Below, one piece after another: positions 27,438 through 36,360 of a stretch of DNA of 64,000 nucleotides. The stretch lies in the NCBI RefSeq assembly GCF_040218225.1, contig NZ_JAVJQO010000004.1:310001-374000 (forward strand). Reading direction: 5' to 3'. Below the pieces are notes generated by a model. It was not told the origin of the DNA, searched no databases, and saw nothing but the letters and a program-made list of their open reading frames with translations. The stretch's first letter is position 1. Each line of letters begins with the position of its first letter. The translations under genes were made by a program, and so were the position numbers. Source of the stretch: Gracilimonas sp. (GTDB lineage: Bacteria > Bacteroidota > Rhodothermia > Balneolales > Balneolaceae).

Positions 27438-28565
27438 ATGTCCAAACAGACCTCACATAGTGATGAATACTGGATGCAACAAGCTCTGGATTTAGCCAAA
27501 CAGGCTAAAGGACACGTTGCCCCAAATCCACTGGTGGGGTGTGTAATTGTATCGTCGGATGGGAAACCCATTGGGCAGGGCTATCACAAAAAATTTGGTG
27601 AGGCTCATGCAGAAGTACATGCTGTGGAATCCGTCAAAAACAAAAAAGATTTTAAAGACGCTACGGTTTATGTAACACTGGAACCATGTTCGCACCAGGG
27701 TAAAACCCCTCCCTGCGCCCCAATGCTGGCTAAACTTCCCATCAAAAAAGTGGTAATTGCCATGAAGGATCCGAATCCGGATGTGGACGGAAAAGGAATT
27801 TTGCACCTTCGAAATAATGGAATTGAAGTAGAGGTCGGTGTGCTTAAAAAAGAAGCTGAAAAGCTCAATGAGTTTTTTATCCACCATCAGTCTTTTGGCC
27901 GGCCTTTTATTACCCTGAAAATAGCACAAACAGCTGATGGATACCTTGCCGCTGCCGATGGGGAGTCGCAATGGATTACCGGAGACCAGTCCCGAAAACT
28001 GGTTCATAAATGGCGTTCAGAATATGATGCTGTATTGGTGGGAAGGACTACAGCGATGGTCGACAACCCCAGCCTCACGGTGCGTCACGTTACCGGCCGG
28101 CAACCTAAACGTATTGTTATTGACGGGCCTTATGAACTTCCCAAAGAATTGAATCTTTTCTCGGATAAATTTGAGGAAAAGACTACAATCATCACCTGGA
28201 ACAAGGAAGCTTCTGCAACCGATGCCGACCCTATGCTCAAAGTGATGCAGCAAAACTATTTTCGGGGTGAAGTGTTGCAGGTTTCCAAAGTGGATGGCCA
28301 CGTAGATCTGCGTCAGTCTTTTAAGCTGCTTGGAGAAAAGGGAATTTCTTCGGTTTTAGTGGAGGGCGGCCAGCAACTTTCCTCAGCCCTGATACGGCAG
28401 GGACTCGTTGATAAGCTCGAACTATTTGTAGCACCAAAGCTGTTAGGAGCCGGAACGCGATCACTGATTAACATTGGTATCAATAAAATGAAAGAAATTG
28501 CCGAACTTAAGGATGTCTCCTGGAAGCAAGTCGGCGATGATATGTTACTAACCGGATATTTCTAA
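27438..28565 (+). CDS. ribD: Bifunctional riboflavin deaminase/reductase RibD
   Basis: A 375-residue two-domain riboflavin enzyme. The N-terminal zinc deaminase has HAEVHAV and PCSHQGKTPPC (residues 55-95); the C-terminal reductase (from about 155) has TLKIAQTADGYLA, SEYDAVLVGRTTAMVDNP and VLVEGGQQLSSALI. It deaminates and then reduces the pyrimidine intermediate made from GTP. ATG at 27438 is chosen over a TTG at 27393 inside the preceding terminator. ribE follows 4 bases later. No FMN riboswitch is visible in the 43-base leader. Confidence 0.95.
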   Translation: MSKQTSHSDEYWMQQALDLAKQAKGHVAPNPLVGCVIVSSDGKPIGQGYHKKFGEAHAEVHAVESVKNKKDFKDATVYVTLEPCSHQGKTPPCAPMLAKLPIKKVVIAMKDPNPDVDGKGILHLRNNGIEVEVGVLKKEAEKLNEFFIHHQSFGRPFITLKIAQTADGYLAAADGESQWITGDQSRKLVHKWRSEYDAVLVGRTTAMVDNPSLTVRHVTGRQPKRIVIDGPYELPKELNLFSDKFEEKTTIITWNKEASATDADPMLKVMQQNYFRGEVLQVSKVDGHVDLRQSFKLLGEKGISSVLVEGGQQLSSALIRQGLVDKLELFVAPKLLGAGTRSLINIGINKMKEIAELKDVSWKQVGDDMLLTGYF

Positions 28566-28569
28566 AATT

Positions 28570-29175
28570 ATGTTTACTGGAATTGTTCAGGAAATTGGAA
28601 AGATAACAGACACCAAGTCACTGAATGGCGGCGGAAAAGAATTAAAAATCTCTTGTTCTTTTGCCAGTACTTGTCATGAGGATGAGAGCATAGCTGTTAA
28701 TGGAGTTTGCCTGACGGTTACTGCATTTGATGAAGAAACTTTCACCGTTCAGGCCGTCGAAGAAACACTCCGCAAAACCTCTACTGGTGATCTGGAAAAA
28801 GGAAGCCCGGTAAATCTGGAACGCTCACTTACCCTTCAAAAAGGCATCGAAGGGCATTTGGTGCAGGGACACGTAGATACCACCGGCACTATCACCGAGA
28901 TCGAAAAAGAAGAAACCGGATGGCTGATTTCCGTGGAATACCCTGATGAATTCACCAATATGATTGTGGGCCGTGGCAGCATCACAATGGAGGGAATCAG
29001 CCTTACTGTAGCACGTGAATCGGACAATAAATTCACGGTGGCCATCATTCCTTATACCTGGGAACACACCAATCTCAAAGAAAAGTCTGTGGGTGATTCT
29101 GTCAACCTTGAGTTTGACGTAATCGGAAAATATGTGGTTAAGTATCTGGCTAAAATAGGCCGGGATTCTCTTTAA
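28570..29175 (+). CDS. ribE: Riboflavin synthase alpha chain
   Basis: A 201-residue riboflavin synthase that dismutates two 6,7-dimethyl-8-ribityllumazines. It begins MFTGIVQEIGKI and has the two lumazine-binding halves, marked by SIAVNGVCLTVTAF and SITMEGISLTVARES. It is coupled to ribD. Its stop codon overlaps the stop of the convergent lptD-like gene by 4 bases. Confidence 0.95.
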   Translation: MFTGIVQEIGKITDTKSLNGGGKELKISCSFASTCHEDESIAVNGVCLTVTAFDEETFTVQAVEETLRKTSTGDLEKGSPVNLERSLTLQKGIEGHLVQGHVDTTGTITEIEKEETGWLISVEYPDEFTNMIVGRGSITMEGISLTVARESDNKFTVAIIPYTWEHTNLKEKSVGDSVNLEFDVIGKYVVKYLAKIGRDSL

Positions 29176-31844
29176 TACCCATATCCTGCACCGGTAGGAC
29201 TTGAGCTTCTTTCCAAGTTCTTCAGTACCGGAAGCTTCTGGAACAAGCTCTGAATTTGTGAACTGTTCACGGTTAAGCGGAAGAAATAATACTGAAATTC
29301 GCCGAATGGATTAATCTGAAAAGAGAGATTCCAGCATTCCAGGTTTCGGGTTAATGAAAACTGTGATGGCGTAAATTCCTGGGCTATAAAGTCATACCCA
29401 AGATTCGTATTAAACTTCCATTTTGGAGTTAGATTAAACGAAATGCTGCTTGCCCGAATGGTTGCTCTCTTTTGTGGGCTTTGGTTAAAACGATAGTTCC
29501 AGCTATAGCTGAAATTAAGGGATACACTCCAGGGCGACCTGAAATCAGGAACCGGCTCAAGCCCAAACCGCGAATCAACCGGATGAAATATGGATTGATT
29601 ATAAGGGTCGTATCTGCGGCGATATTCAGGAGTATAAACCTCAATCCCATTCCCACCCCGAAATGAAGTGCTTGCACTAAGCGAGAAAGACTGAAGCTGA
29701 GCCAATTTATCTCCGTCTTCAATTAGAAAGCGGTTTATTTCTCGACCGGAAGAGTCCGTTTCATAAAAAGAAAAATTGGCACTTGCACTCAGGTTTAAAC
29801 CCGAAATGGCATTAGAGCTAACGGATGTATTAAGCCTGCTCAGGTTCAAACTATCGGCGGCAAAATTATAGGACGCACTTAAAGACAGGTTATCAATAAA
29901 GCGCAGGTTATTTTCAGAAACCTCACCAGTGCTATCTCGTTTTACAATTTTAGTTTCAAACACATTTCGGATGGAAAAATTGATAGAGCGCTGTTCACCT
30001 CGACCCGGACCTGAAAATATTTCATCTTCGAATATCGAATAGCGCTGAGTATTACCCGCACTATCGGTTTGAACCGTTCGGTAATACCCCCATCTTTCCG
30101 CGCTAAAATCCGGACGATACGTAAAGCCAATAGACGGCCGGGCTGTATGCCTGAATCCTTGCAAATTTCCAATACGCATATTTGAAATCCCATATAATGT
30201 AGTACTGAAGTTTAGTCCGGTATTAAAGTCCCGGGCTGCTTCAAATCCATAAACTTTATCTGTCTCTACCCGATTAGAATCCGCGTTATAAGATTTTCGA
30301 ATTGTAGATGGATACCAGTATTCATTTCCGCTTATGCTGGCAGATATATTTAAAAACTGACTGGGAATAAGCTGCCCGATTTGCAAACTCGCTGATTGCT
30401 GGAAACCGGCCTGAATATAATTTTGATTTCCTGTAGCCTCCTCATATAACTCCCTGTCCGTCAAGGCTTCGAAAAAAGTAACTTCCGCACTGTCGGCGTC
30501 GATGGGATCATAATTAAAACGAGAACGGAGCGTATTGTTATAGCTGATGTTAATACTTTCATACCAACGCTGTTGACCCGATCCAGATGAATTATTCTGA
30601 AATGGAGAAAAGGTCTTCAACCTAAAATTGGCTGTGGGCCCACTTAGTCTGGTCGAATAATTACTAAAATTCTGGTTTAGCTGAGCATTAGTACTGAACG
30701 TAAACAGGTTTTCAGGGTGGTTATAATTATAAGCCATCGTTGACCGTGAATTCGTCTCTGCCCGGTCATTAATATCATAGGAATTTCTTCTCAGATAATC
30801 CTCCGTTCTCAGATTTACATTTGCCGAAACGGAAGCGTATGGTGAGATCGTTTGATTGTGCTGGATACCAATTGACTTTTGGACCCGCTCTTCAAAATCA
30901 GGGTCGGTTGGCTCCAGCCCCCGGTCTTTAGAATATCCAATATTAACAGACCCGTTATACCAGTTTGTCTTCCGATATTGCATTAATCCATTCAGGTAAA
31001 AAGTTCCGGATGTGTAAATATCACCATCCACCTGACCAGTCAGGTAATCGTTGAAATACTGAAACCAACCCACATTTTGGAGTCCCAGCCCCCGGTTGTT
31101 TTGATTTTGAAATGCATAGGTTGGAGTTAAAAGGCCTGATCTCTTTTTCTCTATATCTGTAGGCACATACCCAAATGGAAATATCAGTGGATAAGGTATG
31201 TCAAGTATATATAACCGTGCATTGGTAAAAAATAACTCATCCTGATCTACCACTTTCATTTTCTTAGCCTTAATATAGTAGTAAAGATATTCCGGTGGAC
31301 AGGTAGAATAAATCCCGTCTTCTATAAAGACTTCGCTTTCGTTAATGTTTTTGATTTTTGAGCCCATTAAATGCCCCTCTGAAACCTGAACCTGGGCTGC
31401 TTCAAACTTTCCCTTCTTAGTTTTATAGTTGAAAAGAATGCGGGTGCTCTTTATTTCATCCTGGTCCCTGATTAAAACCGGTCTCGACAATGTGTCTTCT
31501 GGGGTAAGAGTGGTTGCTTCCACTGTAGACCTTTCAATGTCCATATTTATCTCTCCGGCGTTCAACTCTCCTGAAGGGTGTTTTACCTGCGCTGAACCAA
31601 ACAAAAATGCTTTTTTGCCTTGCGAAAAATCGATGATTAGAGAATCTGATGACTGAAACTGAACGGCATCATCAGGAACTGGCTCACTTCCTCCTGGAGC
31701 TGAAGAAACAGGTTGTATGCGCGAGGTGTCAGCAGCCGTTGAAGTAGTATCCGCCTGCTGAGCAGCAAGAGGTACCGTCATCAAAAAACACAGGCAAATA
31801 CCCGTTATGTATTTGCCCATATGTGTCTTAGTGACGATAAGCAT
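29172..31844 (-). CDS. LptD-like LPS-assembly outer-membrane protein
   Basis: An 890-residue protein with a signal peptide (GICLCFLMTVPLAAQ), a periplasmic OstA/LptA-like N-terminal domain (residues 60-190: LIIDFSQGKKAFLFGSAQVK, KGKFEAAQVQVSEG), then a large beta-barrel rich in alternating aromatic strands (from about 220). This is the plan of LptD, which inserts lipopolysaccharide into the outer leaflet. An ATG at 31820 would give a tidier signal peptide. It follows a ROK kinase gene by 12 bases and overlaps ribE at the stop codons. LptE is not visible nearby. Confidence 0.87.
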   Translation of the reverse strand: MLIVTKTHMGKYITGICLCFLMTVPLAAQQADTTSTAADTSRIQPVSSAPGGSEPVPDDAVQFQSSDSLIIDFSQGKKAFLFGSAQVKHPSGELNAGEINMDIERSTVEATTLTPEDTLSRPVLIRDQDEIKSTRILFNYKTKKGKFEAAQVQVSEGHLMGSKIKNINESEVFIEDGIYSTCPPEYLYYYIKAKKMKVVDQDELFFTNARLYILDIPYPLIFPFGYVPTDIEKKRSGLLTPTYAFQNQNNRGLGLQNVGWFQYFNDYLTGQVDGDIYTSGTFYLNGLMQYRKTNWYNGSVNIGYSKDRGLEPTDPDFEERVQKSIGIQHNQTISPYASVSANVNLRTEDYLRRNSYDINDRAETNSRSTMAYNYNHPENLFTFSTNAQLNQNFSNYSTRLSGPTANFRLKTFSPFQNNSSGSGQQRWYESINISYNNTLRSRFNYDPIDADSAEVTFFEALTDRELYEEATGNQNYIQAGFQQSASLQIGQLIPSQFLNISASISGNEYWYPSTIRKSYNADSNRVETDKVYGFEAARDFNTGLNFSTTLYGISNMRIGNLQGFRHTARPSIGFTYRPDFSAERWGYYRTVQTDSAGNTQRYSIFEDEIFSGPGRGEQRSINFSIRNVFETKIVKRDSTGEVSENNLRFIDNLSLSASYNFAADSLNLSRLNTSVSSNAISGLNLSASANFSFYETDSSGREINRFLIEDGDKLAQLQSFSLSASTSFRGGNGIEVYTPEYRRRYDPYNQSIFHPVDSRFGLEPVPDFRSPWSVSLNFSYSWNYRFNQSPQKRATIRASSISFNLTPKWKFNTNLGYDFIAQEFTPSQFSLTRNLECWNLSFQINPFGEFQYYFFRLTVNSSQIQSLFQKLPVLKNLERSSSPTGAGYGY

Positions 31845-31856
31845 GTGAATATTTAA

Positions 31857-32801
31857 TTAGGAAAACGAGTCGAAAGCCAGTCCTGCAGCCCCTAACAGTG
31901 CACTGTCGTTGCCAAGATCTTCATAAACAAGCTCAAATCCTTCTTTAAACGGTTCCATCATATGTTTTCGTACAATCTCTTTAGCTGGCTCAAATAGAAA
32001 TTCGCCGGCTTTGGACACACCGCCACTTACTACAATTTTTCGGATATCCATCATGTGTACATAATTAATGATTGCATACCCGAGTCGCTGCCCGCTTTTG
32101 GCTAATATTTCAACGGCCAGCTCATTGCCTTCTTTAGCGGCATTGGTTAAATCTATAGGCTCCAGTTTCTCGAAGTCGTTGGAGAACTTTTTGTATAAAT
32201 CATTTGATGGGTTCTGGGTAATCATATCTGTGGCAAACCGGCTCAAAAAACGCTGCCCCAAATACGCTTCAACGGTACCACGTGTTACGCTATTGGATAA
32301 TGGACCATGATAATCGATAATCACATGTCCAAGCTCCCCGGCCATTCCTTCAGTTCCTTTATAAAGGTTTCGATCTATGATTATACCTCCGCCTACACCT
32401 GTTCCGAGGGTAATCATTATAAAGCTATTGTAGTTTCTTCCTACTCCAAAGTGCAGTGAGCCAAGTGCCGCGATATTAGCATCATTCTCAATCTTACAGG
32501 GAATATCTGTTCTTCTGGTGATCTCCTCTGAAGCATTCACTACCGTCCATCCGGGCAGGTTCGGCGGGCTTTTTACCGTTGTCTGATCTTTTGAAACCAT
32601 TCCCGGCAAGCCCAGACCAATTCCTATAATTTCGTTTCTTTTTTTTAGGTCTTTGATGGTTTCAGCAATCCGATCCAATAAACGATCTTTTCCAAGATTA
32701 GCTTGTGTTGGAGTGGTTACCTGTTCTACAATTCCTTTTTCCTTATCAACAACGGCGGCTTTAATGTTGGTACCACCAAGATCAACACCAATGGCTTTCA
32801 T
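31857..32801 (-). CDS. ROK family sugar kinase, zinc motif missing
   Basis: A 314-residue ROK-fold kinase. The ATP loop GVDLGGTNIKAAVVD opens the protein; the sugar site has KIENDANIAALGSLHFG with the catalytic Asp, and TLGTGVGGGIIID and GELGHVIID follow. The usual zinc-binding CxCGxxGC after GELGH is absent and is replaced by PLSNSVTRGTVE. There is no N-terminal DNA-binding domain, so it is an enzyme (glucokinase or related) and not a repressor. It lies upstream of the lptD-like gene and 60 bases after the DivIC-like gene. Confidence 0.9.
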   Translation of the reverse strand: MKAIGVDLGGTNIKAAVVDKEKGIVEQVTTPTQANLGKDRLLDRIAETIKDLKKRNEIIGIGLGLPGMVSKDQTTVKSPPNLPGWTVVNASEEITRRTDIPCKIENDANIAALGSLHFGVGRNYNSFIMITLGTGVGGGIIIDRNLYKGTEGMAGELGHVIIDYHGPLSNSVTRGTVEAYLGQRFLSRFATDMITQNPSNDLYKKFSNDFEKLEPIDLTNAAKEGNELAVEILAKSGQRLGYAIINYVHMMDIRKIVVSGGVSKAGEFLFEPAKEIVRKHMMEPFKEGFELVYEDLGNDSALLGAAGLAFDSFS

Positions 32802-32861
32802 TCAATTTTGTTTAGAATCTTAGGGTTCTGACACTTAGAGATGATAATGGGCTGACCACCA

Positions 32862-33167
32862 CTATTTCTCGCGTTTAACTTTATATACGGTTTCTCCAGG
32901 TTTTCTCATCCCATACTCTTCCCGTGCTATTTTCTCAAGGAGTGCTGGGTCTTTATCCAGGTTCTCAATTTTGGTTTTAAGTTCTTCAGATCGCTCATTG
33001 AGCTCGGCCGTACGTTCTTTTAGCTCTTGTTTCTGAGAATATAAATCCCACCTTGTCTTCAGGCTGTATGAGTCAATAAAAGCAAACCATGCCACTACAA
33101 ACGCTGTAAGCAAAAGTGCGAGAAAAGACTTTTTCCAGCGTAACGGATTTAAAAATTGTAGGTTCAT
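32862..33167 (-). CDS. Septum formation initiator (FtsB/DivIC) family protein
   Basis: A 101-residue bitopic membrane protein: a short cytoplasmic N-terminus, one helix (FLALLLTAFVVAWFAFI), a coiled coil (residues 40-75, rich in Glu, Lys and Leu), and the family tail PALLEKIAREEYGMRKPGE. FtsB/DivIC proteins bridge FtsL and FtsQ/DivIB in the divisome. Its size is typical. Confidence 0.9.
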   Translation of the reverse strand: MNLQFLNPLRWKKSFLALLLTAFVVAWFAFIDSYSLKTRWDLYSQKQELKERTAELNERSEELKTKIENLDKDPALLEKIAREEYGMRKPGETVYKVKREK

Positions 33168-33246
33168 AAATAAGCCTGTAGATTTTTATTAGCGCTCCAA
33201 AATACATTAATTTGCCTATTAAGTACAATTCAGTGTTTTGCATTCT

Positions 33247-35181
33247 ATGAAAAATTCATTCCCTTTAATATCAACACTTGTGTTGATTGTGAGCTGTTTT
33301 CTGAGCCGCCCGCTTCAGGCCCAGAACGAAGAATGGATCCATGTATATTTCAACATGCCGGCCGACCACACTGTAGCCTCCCAGAATAATCTAAGTAGCA
33401 GTAACTGGGATTTAATTGGAACCCTTGAAAACCTTATAGATTCAGCCAAAACCAGTATTGATTTTTGTATTTATGATTTTGAACATCCCCGAATTGCTCA
33501 TGCTTTAGTTCGCGCAAAAAAGAGAGGTGTTCGTATCCGGCTTGTTACCGACAATCATAACCGTACGGATGGAGGAGATTACGACCTTCAAATCTGGAAA
33601 ATTCTCGCTCTGGGCGGCATTACTTCCATTGATGACGATGGAGATATTTATAATACGGATGGAAGCATAACGGATAACGATCTTGTAAATGATGGGTCCG
33701 ACATGCACAATAAATTTGCCATTTTTGACTACCTCAGCACTTCCCGGGATGATGATCACGTTTGGACCGGTTCAACCAATATGACTTACACCGGGGCCTT
33801 CAACACCAATCATACCATCGTAATAAAAGATTCGGAGGTCGCAAAAGCTTATACCGAAGAGTTTGAACAAATGTGGGGTAATTCCGGGGATCTCCCGGAC
33901 GCCAATCGGGCAGTTTTTCATAAAGACAAGGTAAATGTAAGCCAGAATGTTTTTGATGTGGGAGGAACCAGGGTTGAAGTCTACTTTGCCCCGGTTAACC
34001 GCGACCGCTCCAAACCCAGTGTTAGCGAAAGGTTAGTCACTTTGATTCAGGATGAGGCGCAACACGATATTAATTTCCAGGCTTTTGCAATCACACCGGA
34101 AATTCCTATTAGTCAGCAAATGTGGAATCAAACTTCCAGTGGACAGGTATTACTTCGCGGAGCTATTGACCGAAGCTTTTACAGCCGATACCAAAGTGCC
34201 GGTCAGATCTGGGGAATTGATTCCGCCCGAATGAACAACCGGATGATTTTACCGGCCAATGAACTTCGGAAGCTACATCATAAAGTAATTCTGTTAGACA
34301 CCGAGCACCCCGACTCTTCCGATATTGGAGTAACCGTTGCCGGTTCCTATAACTTTTCCATGAATGCGGAAATGAATAATGATGAGAATACGATCATTAT
34401 CTATTCAGATAAAATCACCAATCAATTTTATCAGGATTTTATGGGGGTGATGAAGCGCGCTAAAGAAGAGACTTTTCCGCCAGCCCCGCCCATAGAAACA
34501 GACCAGTGGTACGAGGTGTATTCTATTACTGATGGTAGTCGGTTTGAAATTGAAATCGCTCCCGGATTTGGATATGGCGTTCGGTTCCTCGGAGTTGATG
34601 TCCCATCAATTTACGCTGGCAGAGATTCGGCCGAATATTATTCAGGTGCTGCTGCCGACTACTTACAAAATTTGCTGGAAGGGCGAAGGGTACGCCTCCG
34701 TGGCTTTGATGGAGGAAAACCGGAAGCCCGGTACAACTCTTTTCAGGCTTATGTTGATATGCAATACGATGAAGGGCATGTGAGCCTGAATAGAATACTA
34801 CTGGAGGAAGGCTTTGGAACAACCTCCGTTTACTATCGGCAAAATGAAGACTCTGTTGCTGCTTTCGAAAGCTATGAAGCGTCTGCGAAGACAAAAGAAA
34901 AAGGGATGTGGAAAGCTCCTGATAAAATCGGCTCAAAAACATTAAGAGCCGAAGAGGTAGATACCGGAAGTCCCACAAATGTAATGTTTCCCATAAATAT
35001 TAATACCGCGGACGAAGCTACGTTACAGCTTTTACCGGGAATTGGGCCTGCATACTCCAAAAGAATCATCCAATATCGAATGGAAAATGGAAGTTTTAAG
35101 AGTGTGGATGAGATTACTAATATCCGGGGAATAGGGCCAAAAACACTTCAAAAATTACGACCTATTATTACCCTGGAATAG
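33247..35181 (+). CDS. Secreted phospholipase D-like nuclease with SNase-like and HhH domains
   Basis: A 644-residue exported protein with signal peptide (LVLIVSCFLSRPLQAQ). It carries two PLD HKD motifs: MHNKFAIFD with GSTNMT (near residue 155) and HHKVILLD with GSYNFS (near residue 345). Residues about 420-560 are SNase-like, but the catalytic stretch reads VRFLGVDVPS, where nucleases have TPE, and the later GR pair is missing (ARYNSFQAYV). The C-terminus is a ComEA-type helix-hairpin-helix pair (ININTADEATLQLLPGIGP, NIRGIGPKTLQKL). It is thus probably an extracellular or periplasmic DNA-processing enzyme. ATG at 33247 is preferred to TTG at 33238. Confidence 0.85.
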   Translation: MKNSFPLISTLVLIVSCFLSRPLQAQNEEWIHVYFNMPADHTVASQNNLSSSNWDLIGTLENLIDSAKTSIDFCIYDFEHPRIAHALVRAKKRGVRIRLVTDNHNRTDGGDYDLQIWKILALGGITSIDDDGDIYNTDGSITDNDLVNDGSDMHNKFAIFDYLSTSRDDDHVWTGSTNMTYTGAFNTNHTIVIKDSEVAKAYTEEFEQMWGNSGDLPDANRAVFHKDKVNVSQNVFDVGGTRVEVYFAPVNRDRSKPSVSERLVTLIQDEAQHDINFQAFAITPEIPISQQMWNQTSSGQVLLRGAIDRSFYSRYQSAGQIWGIDSARMNNRMILPANELRKLHHKVILLDTEHPDSSDIGVTVAGSYNFSMNAEMNNDENTIIIYSDKITNQFYQDFMGVMKRAKEETFPPAPPIETDQWYEVYSITDGSRFEIEIAPGFGYGVRFLGVDVPSIYAGRDSAEYYSGAAADYLQNLLEGRRVRLRGFDGGKPEARYNSFQAYVDMQYDEGHVSLNRILLEEGFGTTSVYYRQNEDSVAAFESYEASAKTKEKGMWKAPDKIGSKTLRAEEVDTGSPTNVMFPININTADEATLQLLPGIGPAYSKRIIQYRMENGSFKSVDEITNIRGIGPKTLQKLRPIITLE

Positions 35182-35185
35182 CCAA

Positions 35186-35221
35186 AAATAAAAAACCCCA
35201 TCCGAGATCAATCGTATGGGG
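35186..35221 (-). terminator. Terminator of tRNA-Lys (minus strand)
   Basis: On the minus strand, a stem CCCCAT / ATGGGG with inner CGA/TCG pairing is followed by TTTTTTATTTTT. It stands 45 bases past the tRNA 3' end. On the plus strand it has no T-run, so it does not serve the PLD gene. Confidence 0.7.
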
Positions 35222-35265
35222 CTGGTCAAGAGAGAGTCTTAAAAAAAAATTTAGTAAAATCGGTG

Positions 35266-35338
35266 TGAATCGGGAGGGGCTCGAACCCTCGACCCACGGC
35301 TTAAAAGGCCGTTGCTCTACCAACTGAGCTACCGATTC
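35266..35338 (-). tRNA. tRNA-Lys (anticodon TTT)
   Basis: A 73-base tRNA read on the minus strand. The acceptor stem GAATCGG pairs perfectly with CCGATTC, the D-arm is GCTCAGTTGGTAGAGC, the anticodon stem ACGGC/GCCGT encloses CTTTTAA with anticodon TTT, and the T-arm is GAGGGTTCGAGCCCCTC. CCA is not encoded. Confidence 0.95.
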
Positions 35339-35350
35339 TCAAATAGATTC

Positions 35351-35382
35351 CAAAGATAAGGCATTTATCAATTAGAGTACAA
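35351..35382 (-). promoter_or_regulatory. Promoter of tRNA-Lys
   Basis: Read on the minus strand, TTG (35380-35382) and TATCTTTG (35351-35358) are 21 bases apart, and the tRNA begins 12 bases after the -7 box. This matches the promoter of tRNA-Leu in sequence and spacing. Confidence 0.6.
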
Positions 35383-35398
35383 GGAAAAAATGAATTTT

Positions 35399-35902
35399 CT
35401 ACTCCTTTTTTTCATTGCCTGACTCCAGAATCTGAACTAAATCAGTTTCGATCAGTTGGTGTGGTTTTTCTTCAATTCGTCCTAACTCCTTATTGCCTTT
35501 TAAAACCAACACGCTCGGAATATATTTGATATCAAACTTTTTTAAAAATGATTCTGGAATTTTTTTTTGCCGGTCTACGCCAATGTATTGAATATCCATA
35601 TTAGCAGCCCCTGAAAGCTCTATCGTTTTCATCAATCCCGGAATATACTTTTTGGATTCGCGACACCAGCTCCCAACAAATACCATCAGCTTTACTGAAT
35701 CCTGATAGGCTGATAAATACCTGACCGCTTCCTCGTTGGGCTCATACCGATCTATGTATATTTGGTAAATCCGGTCGTTAGCTAAAATTTCCTCTTTTAC
35801 AACCGGACCAATCAGGTCATTCTGCTGTGCCTTAACATCCCTTGACGATATCAACCCAGCCAAAACTATTGCTATAAATAAAAGCCACCTTGCAGAGTTC
35901 AT
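35399..35902 (-). CDS. Exported thioredoxin-fold protein with a single active-site cysteine
   Basis: A 167-residue protein. The signal sequence begins MNSARWLLFIAIVLAG, and a thioredoxin-like domain follows (VKLMVFVGSWCRESKKYIPG, IKYIPSVLVLKG with the cis-Pro). The redox motif is WCRES, so the second Cys of CxxC is Ser; the protein cannot form the normal internal disulfide. An upstream in-frame ATG at 35953 would add 17 polar residues before the signal peptide and leave only 8 bases to the divergent HIT gene, so 35902 is preferred. The partner is unknown. Confidence 0.78.
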   Translation of the reverse strand: MNSARWLLFIAIVLAGLISSRDVKAQQNDLIGPVVKEEILANDRIYQIYIDRYEPNEEAVRYLSAYQDSVKLMVFVGSWCRESKKYIPGLMKTIELSGAANMDIQYIGVDRQKKIPESFLKKFDIKYIPSVLVLKGNKELGRIEEKPHQLIETDLVQILESGNEKKE

Positions 35903-35961
35903 AAGGATTTCTGTTTTTTGGATAGTATCTTCAGTCAAATTACCATCTTTCATAGTTAATT

Positions 35962-36360
35962 ATGCCAAGCATTTTCACGAAAATTATTGAAGGAGAAATC
36001 CCAAGTTTTAAAATAGCAGAGGATGAGAAACATTATGCTTTTTTAGATATCAATCCCTCTGCCGAAGGTCACACTCTTTGTATTCCTAAAAAAGAAGTAG
36101 ACTACATATTTGCTCTTGAGCCCGAAGAACTTTCTGACTTGAATCTTTTTGCGCAAAAAGTGGCGAAAGGAATCGATGCAGCTCTTGAACCTATCAGAAC
36201 CGGGATTATTGTAGAAGGAATGGAAGTGCCACACGCACATATTCATCTTATCCCAATTTATAAAGAAACACAGCGATTTAGCCTGGGCAAGCAAGTTGGC
36301 GTTAGCCAGGACAGAATGATGGAGCTGGCAAAAATCATTAGCGAAAAGGTAACCATATGA
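35962..36360 (+). CDS. HIT family nucleotide hydrolase
   Basis: A 132-residue histidine-triad protein of the HINT type. It has the SIFTKIIEGEIPSFKIAED N-terminus, HTLCIPKKEVDYIF, and the catalytic HAHIHLIPI triad. HIT proteins cleave adenosine phosphoramidates and related nucleotides. Its stop overlaps the aroQ start by 4 bases. Confidence 0.93.
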   Translation: MPSIFTKIIEGEIPSFKIAEDEKHYAFLDINPSAEGHTLCIPKKEVDYIFALEPEELSDLNLFAQKVAKGIDAALEPIRTGIIVEGMEVPHAHIHLIPIYKETQRFSLGKQVGVSQDRMMELAKIISEKVTI

